Made by a program: the position numbers and the translations under genes. 64,000 nucleotides of DNA from Tepidamorphus gemmatus (GTDB taxonomy: Bacteria; Pseudomonadota; Alphaproteobacteria; Rhizobiales; Tepidamorphaceae), in contig NZ_SMAK01000001.1 in assembly GCF_004346195.1 (NCBI RefSeq), forward strand, positions 310,001 to 374,000, in the 5' to 3' direction. This document shows positions 52,561-62,376 of this stretch, in pieces. Numbering within the stretch: position 1 is the first letter of the stretch; every line of letters begins with the position of its first letter. The notes beneath the pieces were generated by a model. The model worked only from the letters and a program-made list of their open reading frames with translations. It had not been told where the DNA came from and ran no database searches.

Positions 52561-53031
52561 ATGCTCGACCGCATCGACCGCAAGATCCTGGCGATCCTGC
52601 AGGAGGACTGCACCATGCCCGTCGCCGAGATCGGCAAGCGTGTCGGGCTGTCGACGACGCCATGCTGGCGGCGCATCCAGAAGCTCGAGGAAGAGGGGGT
52701 GATCCAGCGTCGGGTCGCGCTGCTCGATCCGAAGAAGGTGCGCGCCGGCGTAACCGTGTTCGTGGCGATCCGCACCAACCAGCACGCCGAGGACTGGCTG
52801 GCAAAGTTCGCTGCGGCGGTCAACGACTTGCCGGAGGTGGTCGAGTTCTACCGGATGAGCGGCGAAGTGGATTATCTGCTGCGCGTCGTCGTCCCCGATA
52901 TCGAACGCTATGACGCCTTCTACAAGAAGCTGATCAGCCGGGTAGCCCTGAGCGACGTGTCGTCGAGCTTCGCGATGGAGCAGATCAAGTTCACGACTGC
53001 CCTGCCGCTGGAATTCGCGGCGGAAGCGTAG
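52561..53031 (+). CDS. Lrp/AsnC-family transcriptional regulator
   Basis: 156 residues. The HTH (LDRIDRKILAILQEDCTMPV and VGLSTTPCWRRIQKLEEEGV) is followed by a RAM/AsnC ligand domain (GVTVFVAIRTNQHAEDWL, GEVDYLLRVVVPDIERYDAF). It senses an amino acid or relative as an octamer. The nearest downstream genes are convergent, so it may act on itself or on remote targets. Repeat elements before it are described separately. Confidence 0.92.
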   Translation: MLDRIDRKILAILQEDCTMPVAEIGKRVGLSTTPCWRRIQKLEEEGVIQRRVALLDPKKVRAGVTVFVAIRTNQHAEDWLAKFAAAVNDLPEVVEFYRMSGEVDYLLRVVVPDIERYDAFYKKLISRVALSDVSSSFAMEQIKFTTALPLEFAAEA

Positions 53032-53269
53032 CGCCGGGCTCGGGGAGGCGGCCTCGAGCGTGCCTGATCCGAGGCTGCCGACTGCCCCATTCGTCCCTGT
53101 GGTTGCAGGGGCCCGATCCCACGGCTGCCCCCATGCAGGCCCGTCGTCCCGGATGGCCGTCGCGACGCCCGGGTCGCGGCCGGGCACGACGGCAAGAGGC
53201 TCGTGCGTCCCCGGCGCCGGGGGCGCTGGCAACCGCCATGTCGCGCCGCGGCGGGCGCGACGGAGCCGC

Positions 53270-54139
53270 CTACCTCTGCAGCCGCGCGATCAGGCTCGAC
53301 GTGTCCCAGCGGTTGCCGCCCATGCTCTGGATGTCGGAGTAGAACTGGTCGACCAGCGCGGTCACGGGCAGGTGCGCGCCGTTGGAGCGGGCCTCGTCGA
53401 GGCAGATCGATAGGTCCTTGCGCATCCAGTCGACCGCGAAGCCGAAGTCGAACTTGCCCTCGCTCATCGTCTTCCAGCGGTTTTCCATCTGCCAGGACTG
53501 CGCCGCACCCTTGGAGATGACGCCGATCACCTTCTCGACGTCGAGACCCGCCTTCATCGCCATGTGGATGCCTTCGGAGAGGCCCTGGAGGAGTCCGGCG
53601 ATGCAGATCTGGTTGACCATCTTGGTGAGCTGGCCGGCGCCAGAGGGGCCCATCAGCCCGACCATCTTTGCGTAGGCCTTGATAACCGGTTCGGCCCTGG
53701 CGTAGGTTTCGGGATCACCGCCGACCATCACCGTCAGCGCGCCGTTCTCGGCGCCGGCCTGGCCGCCCGAGACGGGCGCATCGAGGAAGCCGATACCGAG
53801 TTTGTCGGCGGCCGCCTTCAGTTCACGTGCGACATTGGCCGAGGCTGTGGTGTTGTCGATGAAGATCGCGCCCTTCTTCATGCCGTGGAAGGCGCCGTCC
53901 GGGCCGGTCGTCACCGCACGCAGGTCGTCGTCGTTACCGACGCAGGCGAACACGAAATCGCATCCCGCCGCCGCCGCCTTCGGGGTCGGTGCGGCCGTGC
54001 CGCCGTGCTGCTTCACCCACTGTTCGGCCTTCGCGGCGGTGCGGTTGTAGACGGTCAGCTCGTGTCCGCCGCGCGCCTTCAGGTGTCCCGCCATCGGATA
54101 GCCCATCACGCCGAGTCCGATGAATGCGACCTTCGCCAT
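53270..54139 (-). CDS. HIBADH/GarR-type NAD(P)-dependent reductase
   Basis: 289 residues. Rossmann motif FIGLGVMGYPMAGHLK, substrate loop DAPVSGGQAGAENGALTVM, catalytic Lys in SGAGQLTKMVNQI. This family includes 3-hydroxyisobutyrate dehydrogenase and tartronate semialdehyde reductase; ALTVMVGG and the DFGFAVDWMRKDL stretch favour the short-chain hydroxyacid branch. GAGG precedes the start. It is divergent from a TetR gene, with the 220-bp gap holding repeat-like GGCAAACCGGCGGCCCCG (54220-54237), which recurs within the 5-oxoprolinase gene. Confidence 0.87.
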   Translation of the reverse strand: MAKVAFIGLGVMGYPMAGHLKARGGHELTVYNRTAAKAEQWVKQHGGTAAPTPKAAAAGCDFVFACVGNDDDLRAVTTGPDGAFHGMKKGAIFIDNTTASANVARELKAAADKLGIGFLDAPVSGGQAGAENGALTVMVGGDPETYARAEPVIKAYAKMVGLMGPSGAGQLTKMVNQICIAGLLQGLSEGIHMAMKAGLDVEKVIGVISKGAAQSWQMENRWKTMSEGKFDFGFAVDWMRKDLSICLDEARSNGAHLPVTALVDQFYSDIQSMGGNRWDTSSLIARLQR

Positions 54140-54359
54140 GTCCTCAAGCTCCCTCTCGCGTCCACATGCGGGTGTCAGGGGTTTCAGGGTATCGGCGTTT
54201 TAGCGTATCGGGCCGGGTCGGCAAACCGGCGGCCCCGGAACAACTGCTTGCCGGCGGGCAGGCCTGCCGATCGCGGCATTCCGTTACGGTGCGGCGGCCC
54301 GCCGACGTCCCGGGGGAGAGGTGCTTCCGGTCTGCGTCAAGCTCTGTCAGGATGAGCAC

Positions 54360-55055
54360 ATGCGACACGGACCTACACCGGGCGCCGCTCCGGGCAGCGA
54401 GGGGCAGGGCGGCAGCCCGTGGCTTGCGCGTCGTCGCGGCTATCACCACGGCAATCTCGCCGAGGCTCTGATCGAGGCGGCGCGCCGGCTGATCGCCGAG
54501 CATGGGCCGGCCGGGTTCTCCCTGAAGGATGCCGCGAAGCTCGCCGGCGTCAGCCCGGCGGCGCCCTACCGCCACTTCAAGGACCGAGCGGCGCTGATCG
54601 CCGCCGTGTCCGATCGGGGCTTCGATCTGTTCGCCGAGCGCCTGCGGACAGCAGCGGCATCGGCAGCCGATCCGGCGACCGCGTTCAACCGGCTGGGCGA
54701 GGCCTATCTTGCCTTCGCCGCCGAGGAGCCCGGCTACTACGCTGCCATGTTCGATGCGGGTGGAGCCGTGCGGGCTGACAATGACGCCGGTGCAGGTGCC
54801 TTCCGCATCCTCGTTGATGGTCTCGTCCGGGCATATGGCGCCGATGCCTTCGGCGGCACCGATCCGCGGCTGGTGGCGCTGCAGGTGTGGGCGCTGTCGC
54901 ATGGCGTCGCCACGCTGGCGGCCGCCGGGCGCCTGCCGCACGGGCCGGGTGTTCCGACCGCGGCCGAGGTACTGTCGCGCGGTGTCGAGGCGCTGGTACG
55001 GGGCGCCTGCACCCCGGCGCCGGCCGGGAGCGAGCGCGACGGCCCTGCGGCCTGA
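54360..55055 (+). CDS. TetR-family transcriptional regulator
   Basis: 231 residues from MRHGPTPGA. The helix-turn-helix is FSLKDAAKLAGVSPAAPYRHFKDR; the TetR C-terminal domain (WHG-like, LALQVWALSHGVATLAAAG) is a ligand-binding all-helical part. It is divergent from the HIBADH-type gene and likely controls it or the downstream DUF2852 gene. The frame opens 13 codons upstream without conservation. Confidence 0.86.
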   Translation: MRHGPTPGAAPGSEGQGGSPWLARRRGYHHGNLAEALIEAARRLIAEHGPAGFSLKDAAKLAGVSPAAPYRHFKDRAALIAAVSDRGFDLFAERLRTAAASAADPATAFNRLGEAYLAFAAEEPGYYAAMFDAGGAVRADNDAGAGAFRILVDGLVRAYGADAFGGTDPRLVALQVWALSHGVATLAAAGRLPHGPGVPTAAEVLSRGVEALVRGACTPAPAGSERDGPAA

Positions 55056-55160
55056 CCCGGCCCGGACCGGCGACCGCAGGTTGTCTGACGCTTGCCCCTT
55101 GAACGGCGCCTTGCGCCCGACTATGTAAATTTTGTTCACATTCCAGACGGAGGTGCCGCC

Positions 55161-55676
55161 ATGGCGAGTGGTGCGAGTTGGGCTGACGCGTGGGGACCGG
55201 GTGTGACCGCCGGGCCGCCGCGTGCAACCGCGGGCAAGGGTCTCGTGCGGGATCCGGACGGCCGGCGCTGGAAGGGCTGGGAGATCGCCGCGGTCATCCT
55301 CGGCTTTCTGATCTTCTGGCCGATCGGCCTGGCGTTCCTGGTGTTCAAGCTGTGGGGAGGGCGTGCGATGGCGTGGAAGCGCGAGCACGGACACGAATTC
55401 TCATGGGCCTGTGGCCGCCGCCATCGTTCAACCCGTGACGGACTGCGGGCCTCGACCGGCAATTCCGCCTTCGAGGAGTACAAGGCCGCCGAGCTCGAGC
55501 GGTTGGAGAGGGAACGCCAGCGGCTCGCCGACGAGCAGCGCGCCTTCGGCGAATTCCTCGAGGAACTGAAGCGCTCCAAGGACCGGGAAGAATTCGACCG
55601 CTTCATGGCGCGCCGGCGCGAAGCCCGTTCCGATGGCCCGCGCCCCGACGAGACCGGCGGTCCCGCCACCGCCTGA
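55161..55676 (+). CDS. DUF2852-family membrane protein
   Basis: 171 residues from MASGASWAD with GGAGGTG upstream. One membrane segment (AAVILGFLIFWPIGLAFLVF) after KGWEI and a C-terminal charged coiled coil rich in Glu, Arg and Lys (FEEYKAAELERLERERQRLA) identify the DUF2852 family, frequent in Hyphomicrobiales and of unknown role. An AT-rich patch (TATGTAAATTTTGTT, 55124-55138) just upstream probably carries its promoter. Confidence 0.85.
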   Translation: MASGASWADAWGPGVTAGPPRATAGKGLVRDPDGRRWKGWEIAAVILGFLIFWPIGLAFLVFKLWGGRAMAWKREHGHEFSWACGRRHRSTRDGLRASTGNSAFEEYKAAELERLERERQRLADEQRAFGEFLEELKRSKDREEFDRFMARRREARSDGPRPDETGGPATA

Positions 55677-55838
55677 CGTCTCCGATGGCCGTGGCGGCCG
55701 TCAGGCCGCCGCGTCTTCCGACCTCCGACTTCGGGCCGTGCATCCCGCGATGCGCGGCCCGGCCTGCATCCGCGCCCAGTCGAACCCGCCGACACGTCGT
55801 CGTCGTCGAGCCGCTGAACCGGAGTTGGCTTCACCTGA

Positions 55839-58800
55839 TCACGTCTGGGCCCGACCGTAACCCCCGCCGCTGGGGGTCTGGATGATGATCGCATCGCCGG
55901 CCGCGCAGACCGTCTGGTCGCAGCCCTGGAGCGGCTCTACGATGCCGTCCCTGCGGCGGACCCAGTTGGCACCGCATTCGCCGGGCGAGCCGCCGTCGAG
56001 CCCGAAGGGCGGCACCCGGCGGTGACCGGTGAGCAGCGAGACGTCCATCTCCTCGAGGAACCGGATGGTGCGCACCGTGCCGTCGCCACCGTTCCACCTT
56101 CCCCTGCCGCCCGATCCGCGGCGGATGTGGAAATCCTCCAGAATGACGGGATAGCGGGTCTCCAGCACCTCGGGGTCGGTCAGGCGAGTGTTGGTCATGT
56201 GGGTATGGACGGCGGACGTGCCGTCGAAGCCGGGACCTGCCCCTGAGCCGCCGCAGATCGTCTCGTAATACTGATAGGTGGCGTTGCCGAAGTTGAGGTT
56301 GTTCATGGTCCCCTGCGCAGCCGCCATTGCGCCAAGCGCGCCGAACAGCGTATCGGTCACCGCCTGGCTCACCTCGACGTTGCCCGCGACCACGGCAGCC
56401 GGGAACTTCGGTGCGAGCATGCAATCCTCGGGTATGATGATCTCGATCGGCTTGAGGCAGCCCGCATTCATCGGGATGTCGTCGTCGACCATGCAGCGGA
56501 ACACGTAGAGCACCGCCGCCCGCGTCACCGGCTGCGGCGCGTTGAAATTGGACGGCTGCTGTGGAGAGGTTCCGGTAAAGTCGACCGTCGCCGAGCGGGC
56601 CGCCTTGTCGACGGTGATGGCGACACGGATCACCGTGCCCTGATCCATCTCGTACGCGAACGAACAGTCGTGCAGCGCGTCGATGAAGCGGCGGACGCTC
56701 TCCTCGGCATTGTCCTGCACATGGCGCATGTAGGCCTGCACCACGTCGAGGCCGAAATGTGCGACCATCCGGCGCATCTCCTGCACGCCCTTCTCGTTGG
56801 CGGCGATCTGGGCGCGCAGATCCGCAATGTTCTGGTCGGGGTTGCGGCAGGGCCAGGGACCGGAGGTGAGGAGCTCGCGCAGCGCCTCCTCCTGGAACAC
56901 GCCACGCTCGACGAGGCGGAAATTGTCGATGACGACGCCCTCCTCCTCGATCGAGGTGGCGCGCGGCGTCATCGACCCCGGCGCCTTGCCGCCGACATCG
57001 GCGTGATGTCCACGCGAGGCCACCCAGAACAGGATGTCGCCCGCCGCCATCCCCTCCCTTTCCTCCTCCGCGTCGGCCGCGTCGCCATTCCGGCTTGCCG
57101 CTTCACCCGCGCCGGGAGGACGGTTCGTGCGGGAGTCGGCGAATACCGGCGTCACGACGGTGATGTCGGGCAGATGCGTGCCGCCGTTGTAGGGGGCGTT
57201 CAGCACGAAGACGTCGCCGGGCCGGATCACCGGGTTCTGCTCGATGACCGCCATCACGCTCCGGTCCATCGAACCCAGATGCACCGGCATGTGCGGGGCG
57301 TTGGCGATCAGCGCGCCGTCCGGGGCGAAGACCGCGCAGGAAAAGTCGAGGCGTTCCTTGATGTTCACCGAGTAGGCGGTCTTCTGCAGGGTGACGCCCA
57401 TCTGTTCGGCAATCGACATGAACAGGTTGTTGAATACCTCCAGCATCACCGGATCGGCATCGGTGCCGATCGCGACGCGCTTCGGCAGGGCGACGACGCG
57501 GCGCATCACGAGGTGCAGCTTGGGTGTGATCTCTGCCCGCCAGCCTGGCTCCACGACGATGGTGTTGTGCGCCTCGACGATCAGCGCCGGGCCGTCCACC
57601 GACTGGCCGGCCTGAAGCCTTGCCCGACCATAGACGTGCGCGTCGTGCCAGGCGCCGCCCGAGAAGAACCGCGTCGCGGCAACCGGCTCGGCCGGGGCAG
57701 AGCTGACCGGATGGTCAGGTTCCTCGCGCCGAGCCCCGCCGCCGGCACTCTCCACCTCGACCGCCTCGATCACGATCGCCTTGCCGGGGGTCACGAAGCC
57801 GAACTGCTGGCGGTGGGCGGCCTCGAAGGCGGCGGTCATCGTCGCCGGGTCGGCGAGATCGACGACCAGCGGCGTGTCGGTGCCGGCATAACGCAGATGC
57901 GCCCGGGCCACGGTCGTGGCCTGGTCGGCGGCGATGCCCTGGGAGGCGAGTTCGGCAAGCGTGTCGGCGGTCAGCCGGGCGGCGACGGCCTCCACTTCGG
58001 CCATGACGCTGCCCGTCGGATGTCCGTCCCCGTCATCCTGGGCGGCCTCCTCCGTCTCTTGCGCGGCATCGCGGACGGCCGCGGGCCGTTCCGGCATCGG
58101 GAGGTGTCCGTGGTCATCCTCGCGATCTCCCGATCCAGCCCCTTCGCTGCACCGTGGGCGGAATGACTCGGTGGAGGGGACGCGCGATGGCAGTTCCCGC
58201 CCGATCGCCTGGGTGCGGTTGGCGCGGATATCGGCCAACCCCATGCCATAGGCGGACAGGATGCCGGCGAGCGGATGGATCAGCACCGTCTTCATGCCGA
58301 GCGTGTCGGCGATCAGACAGGCATGCTGGCCGCCGGCGCCACCGAAGCAGGCCAGCGCATAGTCGGTGACGTCATAGCCGCGTTCGACCGAGATCTTCTT
58401 GATCGCATTCGCCATGTTTTCGACGGCGATCTTCAGGAAGCCTTCGGCGACCTGCTCGGGCGAGCGGCCGTCGCCGATCTCGGCAGCCAGCGTCGCGAAG
58501 GCCGCACGCACCGCCTCGAGGTCGAGCGGCTGGTCGCGGCCGGGTCCGAAGATCCTCGGAAAGAAGTCGGGGCTGATCTTGCCGAGCATCACGTTGGCGT
58601 CGGTCACCGCGAGCGGTCCGCCGCGCCGGTAGCATTTCGGTCCGGGGTTGGCGCCGGCAGACTCCGGCCCCACGCGGAAGCGCGCGCCGTCGAAGTGCAG
58701 GATCGAGCCACCGCCGGCCGCGACGGTGTGGATGTGCATCATCGGCGCCCGCATCCTGACCCCGGCGACCTCGGTCTCGAAGCTGCGCTCGAATTCGCCG

Positions 58801-59756
58801 TCAAAGTGCGACACGTCGGTCGAGGTGCCACCCATGTCGAAGCCGATGATCCTGTCGAACCCGGCCATCCGGCTGGTCTCGACCGCACCGACGACGCCGC
58901 CGGCCGGGCCGGACAGGATCGCATCCTTGCCCTGGAACAGGTCGGCCGCCGTCAGTCCGCCATGCGACTGCATGAACATCAGGCGGGGCGAGGCATCTTC
59001 CCCCTCAGCAGGGAGTTTGCCGGCAAGACCGGCGGCCCGACCTGTCGTCCGTTCGCCCGCTCCGAGCTCGGCCGCCACCTGGTCGACATAGCGCCGCAGG
59101 ATCGGCGAGAGGTAGGCGTCGACGACAGTCGTGTCGCCGCGGCTGACCAGCTTGATGAGCGGCGCCACCTCGTGGGAGACCGAGACCTGTGTGAAGCCGA
59201 TCGCGCGGGCGAGCGCGGCAAGCTCGCGTTCGTGATCGGGATAGCGGTAGCCATGCATCAGCACGATCGCGCAGGCGCGGATGCCGTCGGCGAAGGCCGC
59301 CTCCAGTTCCACCCGTGCGGCGTCGGCATCGAGCGGTACCAGAACCTCGCCGTCCGCCTTCAGCCGCTCGTTCACCTCGACGACACGCTCGTAGAGCAGT
59401 TCCGGCTTTATGATGTGACGATCGAACAGGCGTGGGCGGGCCTGGTAGCCGATCTCGAGCGCGTCACGGAAGCCGCGGGTGATGACCAGCAGCGTCCGGT
59501 CGCCCTTGCGCTCCAGCAGGGCGTTGGTGGCAACCGTCGTGCCCATCTTGACCGTGGCGATCCTGCCGGAGGGAATCGGCTCGCCGTCGGCAAGGCCGAG
59601 CAGGTCGCGGATGCCCTGGATCGCGGCGTCGCGATAGGCCTCGGGATTCTCGGACAGCAGCTTGTGGGCGAGGATCTGGCCGTCCGGGCGGCGCGCCACG
59701 ATATCGGTGAAGGTGCCGCCACGGTCGATCCAGAAATCCCACTTCGCCGCCGTCAC
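55839..59756 (-). CDS. oplAH: 5-Oxoprolinase (ATP-hydrolysing), full length HyuA-HyuB fusion with three extra in-frame segments
   Basis: 1305 residues from a GTG with GGGGAG at 8 bp. It hydrolyses 5-oxoproline to glutamate with ATP, or acts on hydantoins. The N-terminal HyuA part starts [20 protein letters not shown], with the [14 protein letters not shown] ATPase motif; the HyuB part starts near residue 765 ([15 protein letters not shown]) and holds [14 protein letters not shown]. Three segments interrupt conserved blocks: about residues 229-259, 519-579 and 873-903. They are Gly/Glu/Arg-rich and their DNA resembles the dispersed repeats. The usual length is about 1210-1290. It is divergent from the MarR gene. 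Confidence 0.9.
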   Translation of the reverse strand: MTAAKWDFWIDRGGTFTDIVARRPDGQILAHKLLSENPEAYRDAAIQGIRDLLGLADGEPIPSGRIATVKMGTTVATNALLERKGDRTLLVITRGFRDALEIGYQARPRLFDRHIIKPELLYERVVEVNERLKADGEVLVPLDADAARVELEAAFADGIRACAIVLMHGYRYPDHERELAALARAIGFTQVSVSHEVAPLIKLVSRGDTTVVDAYLSPILRRYVDQVAAELGAGERTTGRAAGLAGKLPAEGEDASPRLMFMQSHGGLTAADLFQGKDAILSGPAGGVVGAVETSRMAGFDRIIGFDMGGTSTDVSHFDGEFERSFETEVAGVRMRAPMMHIHTVAAGGGSILHFDGARFRVGPESAGANPGPKCYRRGGPLAVTDANVMLGKISPDFFPRIFGPGRDQPLDLEAVRAAFATLAAEIGDGRSPEQVAEGFLKIAVENMANAIKKISVERGYDVTDYALACFGGAGGQHACLIADTLGMKTVLIHPLAGILSAYGMGLADIRANRTQAIGRELPSRVPSTESFRPRCSEGAGSGDREDDHGHLPMPERPAAVRDAAQETEEAAQDDGDGHPTGSVMAEVEAVAARLTADTLAELASQGIAADQATTVARAHLRYAGTDTPLVVDLADPATMTAAFEAAHRQQFGFVTPGKAIVIEAVEVESAGGGARREEPDHPVSSAPAEPVAATRFFSGGAWHDAHVYGRARLQAGQSVDGPALIVEAHNTIVVEPGWRAEITPKLHLVMRRVVALPKRVAIGTDADPVMLEVFNNLFMSIAEQMGVTLQKTAYSVNIKERLDFSCAVFAPDGALIANAPHMPVHLGSMDRSVMAVIEQNPVIRPGDVFVLNAPYNGGTHLPDITVVTPVFADSRTNRPPGAGEAASRNGDAADAEEEREGMAAGDILFWVASRGHHADVGGKAPGSMTPRATSIEEEGVVIDNFRLVERGVFQEEALRELLTSGPWPCRNPDQNIADLRAQIAANEKGVQEMRRMVAHFGLDVVQAYMRHVQDNAEESVRRFIDALHDCSFAYEMDQGTVIRVAITVDKAARSATVDFTGTSPQQPSNFNAPQPVTRAAVLYVFRCMVDDDIPMNAGCLKPIEIIIPEDCMLAPKFPAAVVAGNVEVSQAVTDTLFGALGAMAAAQGTMNNLNFGNATYQYYETICGGSGAGPGFDGTSAVHTHMTNTRLTDPEVLETRYPVILEDFHIRRGSGGRGRWNGGDGTVRTIRFLEEMDVSLLTGHRRVPPFGLDGGSPGECGANWVRRRDGIVEPLQGCDQTVCAAGDAIIIQTPSGGGYGRAQT
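58129..58167. repeat. Dispersed repeat inside the 5-oxoprolinase gene
   Basis: CCCGATCC (58129-58136), 22 bp, CGGAATGAC (58159-58167): both anchors and spacing match the intergenic copy at 34224-34262 exactly. It falls in the second extra segment of the coding region. CGTCATCCTGGGCGG at about 58030 looks like the other end of such a unit. The frame stays open through the repeat. Confidence 0.5.
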
Positions 59757-59792
59757 CCCGATCTCCCCCGGATCACCTGCCACGTTGCAAAC

Positions 59793-59809
59793 ATCGACGA
59801 ATCGTCGAT
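59793..59809. promoter_or_regulatory. Perfect 17-bp palindrome between 5-oxoprolinase and MarR genes
   Basis: ATCGACGA-A-TCGTCGAT is an exact inverted repeat with 8-bp arms around one central base, in the 91-bp divergent gap, 37 bp from the oplAH start and 38 bp from the marR start. MarR-family dimers bind such short palindromes, so this is the likely operator for both genes. The AT-rich AAAATGTCAATG adjoining it may be a -10 region. Confidence 0.65.
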
Positions 59810-59847
59810 AAAATGTCAATGTAGATTCCGACCGACAGGATCCGACG

Positions 59848-60387
59848 ATGCCGGAGATGCCGCCGCACGACACCGCCGCCGGTGGTCTCGGACCGATCGT
59901 TTCCTCCGCGCATCTGGCTGCCGGTGCCATGCCGTCGCTGTCGGAATTCGAGTTCGGGCTGATCCTCGCCTCGCATGCCTTCCATCGCTGGATGGTTCGC
60001 TGCATGCAGGCGGCGGGCGTCGAGGGCCTGTCCGCCTTCGACGTGCTGGTGCTGCATTCCGTCGCTCACCGCGATCGCCCGAAGAAGCTTGCCGACATAT
60101 GTCTGGTCCTGAATGTCGAGGACACCCACCTCGTTACCTACGCGGTGCGCAAGCTGGAGGCGCAGGGCCTCGTTGTCAGCGGCCGGGCAGGCAAGGAGAA
60201 GACCGTCGAGATCACCGAGCGTGGCGCTGCCGCCTGCCGGCGCTACCGCGAGATCCGCGAGGGACTGCTGGTGCGTGCGGTGGGCAGCGTCGGCTTCGAC
60301 GAGACGGCGCTGAGCAACATCGCGGCGCAGCTTCGCGCGCTGTCCGGTCACTATGATCAGGCGGCCCGCTCGGCGGCGTCGCTGTAA
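59848..60387 (+). CDS. MarR-type winged-helix regulator, divergent from 5-oxoprolinase
   Basis: 179 residues. A winged helix ([40 protein letters not shown]) lies in a helical dimer frame. The N-terminal 30 residues are variable. AGGA precedes the start. The palindrome at 59793-59809 lies between it and oplAH, so it most probably represses that gene and itself. It would respond to an oxoproline, hydantoin or similar ligand by inference. The stop is 9 bp before the converging chaA stop. Confidence 0.82.
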   Translation: MPEMPPHDTAAGGLGPIVSSAHLAAGAMPSLSEFEFGLILASHAFHRWMVRCMQAAGVEGLSAFDVLVLHSVAHRDRPKKLADICLVLNVEDTHLVTYAVRKLEAQGLVVSGRAGKEKTVEITERGAAACRRYREIREGLLVRAVGSVGFDETALSNIAAQLRALSGHYDQAARSAASL

Positions 60388-60396
60388 GGGCTGGCG

Positions 60397-61530
60397 CTAC
60401 GGATCGAACAGCAGCAGGACGTAGACCGCGAACAGGACGAGGTGCACCGCGCCCTGCAGCACATTGGTGCGCCCGCCGCCGAAGGTCAGCATGCAGGTGA
60501 TCAGCGTCAGGATCAGAAGCATCGTCTCCTCGCCCGGCAGGCCGAGCGTGACATGGATGCCGAGATACAGGCTCGCCGCGAGCACGGACGGGATGGTGAG
60601 CCCGATCGTCGCCAGCGCCGAGCCGAGCGCGATGTTGACCGAGCGCTGCAGCCTGTTGGCGACGGCCGCCTTGAGGGCACCCATCGATTCCGGCGACAGC
60701 ACCAGGATCGCCACCACCACGCCGCCCAGCGCCATCGGCGCTCCGGCAGCCCGGATCCCGTCCTGCACGATGTGCGCGAGCTGTTCGGTCAGCACGATCA
60801 CCGGCAGGATGGCGAGCAGCAGCAGCAGCACGTGATAGCCGGTCGAGCGTGCCGCGGCCGCCCGGGTCTCGTGCTCGGCGAATTCCGGCTCCTCGTCGAA
60901 TTCCGCATCCCCGCCGGGTTCGTTGGCTGCAGGATCGCGGAAGAAGCCCGCGTGGCGGATCGTCTGGATGCCGAGGAACACGATATAGAGCAGCAGGATC
61001 AGCACCGCGAACACGCCCGCCTGCAGGGACGACAGCGTCGGCCCTGCGGTCGAGGTGGTGAAGTTCGGCAAGACGAGCGCGATCATCGACACCGGCATGA
61101 TGACCGCCAGGAACGCCCGCGCGCCTTCGAGGTTGTAGACCTGCTGGCTGTGTCGCAGGCCACCGAGCAGGATGCACAGGCCGGCAACGCCGTTCAGCGT
61201 GATCATCAGCACGGCGAAGACGGTATCGCGGGCGAGGGTGTTCTTGTCCGGCCCGTCCAGCATGACGACGATGATGAAGGAGACCTCGATCACCGTCACA
61301 GCCATGGTGAGTACCAGAGTTCCGTAGGGCTCACCGAGACGGTGGGCGATCTCCTCGGCGTGGCGGACGACGGTGAAGGCTCCCCACAGGATGATCGGGA
61401 ACAGGATGGCGAACAGGACGAATTCCAGTATCGGCCCCGCAGCAACGATACGCTCGCCGAGCAGAAGCAGCAGCCCGACGCTGATCCAGCCGACCGGAAC
61501 CTGCAGTTCGCGCCGCAGCGTCGCCAGCAT
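60397..61530 (-). CDS. chaA: ChaA-type Ca2+(Na+)/H+ antiporter
   Basis: 377 residues from MLATLRRELQ with GGAG upstream; an in-frame ATG 19 codons earlier lacks one. Eleven or so membrane helices are visible. The conserved alpha repeats are HRLGEPYGTLVLTMAVTVIE (acidic Glu in the ion path) and LVLSPESMGALKAAVANRL with GGRTNVLQGAVHL. An acidic cytoplasmic loop (PGGDAEFDEEPEFAEHE) lies in the middle. It extrudes cations in exchange for protons. It converges on the MarR gene and is transcribed alone. Confidence 0.92.
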   Translation of the reverse strand: MLATLRRELQVPVGWISVGLLLLLGERIVAAGPILEFVLFAILFPIILWGAFTVVRHAEEIAHRLGEPYGTLVLTMAVTVIEVSFIIVVMLDGPDKNTLARDTVFAVLMITLNGVAGLCILLGGLRHSQQVYNLEGARAFLAVIMPVSMIALVLPNFTTSTAGPTLSSLQAGVFAVLILLLYIVFLGIQTIRHAGFFRDPAANEPGGDAEFDEEPEFAEHETRAAAARSTGYHVLLLLLAILPVIVLTEQLAHIVQDGIRAAGAPMALGGVVVAILVLSPESMGALKAAVANRLQRSVNIALGSALATIGLTIPSVLAASLYLGIHVTLGLPGEETMLLILTLITCMLTFGGGRTNVLQGAVHLVLFAVYVLLLFDP

Positions 61531-61662
61531 CCGCTCCGTCCTTCCGCCGAATCCCGCCTCCGGATCTCGCCCAGCTATGGCATGCACGCAGCGCGGGGCT
61601 CAAGCCGCAGGGTGCGCAAGGGCGGGATCGCCAGTCCGTTCCGACTCCCATAAAGTCGCGCC

Positions 61663-62376
61663 ATGAGCATCTGGGGAAAGATCGGGGGCGCGGCGGCCGG
61701 GCTTGCCATCGGCGGGCCGCTTGGTGCGCTGCTCGGCGCCATCGCCGGACACATGTTCTTCGACCGCAACCGCCAGCCGGTACCTGGCCAGCTGCAGGTC
61801 GCCTTCACCATCGGGGTCATCGCGCTGGCGGCGAAGATGGCCAAGGCCGACGGGATCGTCACCGAGGACGAGGTACGAGCCTTCCGCAAGGTATTCCAGG
61901 TTCCCGACAGCGAGGCGGCGAACGTTGCCCGCGTCTTCGACATCGCCAAGGGTTCGACCGAGGGCTACGAAGCCTATGCCCGCCAGCTCGCCGAACTGTT
62001 CAGGGCCGAACCGGACATCCTCGAGGACATCATCGACGGACTGTTCCACATCGCCAAGGCAGACGGGGCGGTGCACGCGCGCGAGCTCGACTTCCTCGAG
62101 GCCGTCGCCACGACCTTCGGGTTCGATGCCGCCGCCTTCGCGCGGATCCGGGCCCGGCACATCCTGCCGGACAAGGAGGACCCGTATCTGATCCTCGGCG
62201 TCTCGCGGGAGGATTCGAGCGAAGAGATCCGCCGCGTCTACCGCAAGCTGGTCGCAGACAATCATCCCGACCGGGCGGTGGCGCGCGGCCTGCCTGAAGA
62301 GTTCGTGCGGATCGCCACAGACAAGCTCGCCCGTATCAACGACGCCTACGAGCAGATCGAGCGGGAGCGGCGGTGA
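61663..62376 (+). CDS. TerB-DnaJ (DjlA-like) co-chaperone
   Basis: 237 residues: an N-terminal Gly/Ala-rich membrane-like segment (AAGLAIGGPLGALLGAIAGH), a TerB domain (about residues 45-165, AAKMAKADGIVTEDEVRAF and IAKADGAVHARELDFLEAV) and a C-terminal J-domain with the HPD motif (NHPDRA). DjlA-type proteins recruit DnaK to the membrane. The GTG of the next gene overlaps its stop. Its pairing with an exporter and an amidase is common in Hyphomicrobiales. Confidence 0.88.
   Translation: MSIWGKIGGAAAGLAIGGPLGALLGAIAGHMFFDRNRQPVPGQLQVAFTIGVIALAAKMAKADGIVTEDEVRAFRKVFQVPDSEAANVARVFDIAKGSTEGYEAYARQLAELFRAEPDILEDIIDGLFHIAKADGAVHARELDFLEAVATTFGFDAAAFARIRARHILPDKEDPYLILGVSREDSSEEIRRVYRKLVADNHPDRAVARGLPEEFVRIATDKLARINDAYEQIERERR

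Noticed and set aside
53040-53269. Repeat-like sequence between the Lrp and HIBADH-type genes as another full repeat copy
   Set aside because: It has CCCGATCC at 53112-53119 and several GC-rich dyads, but the second anchor is not at the right distance, so I did not count it as a member.
55839-60005. Longer 5-oxoprolinase starting at 60005
   Set aside because: The extra 83 codons cover the promoter region, the palindrome and part of the MarR gene; the GTG at 59756 has a ribosome site and fits the family N-terminus.
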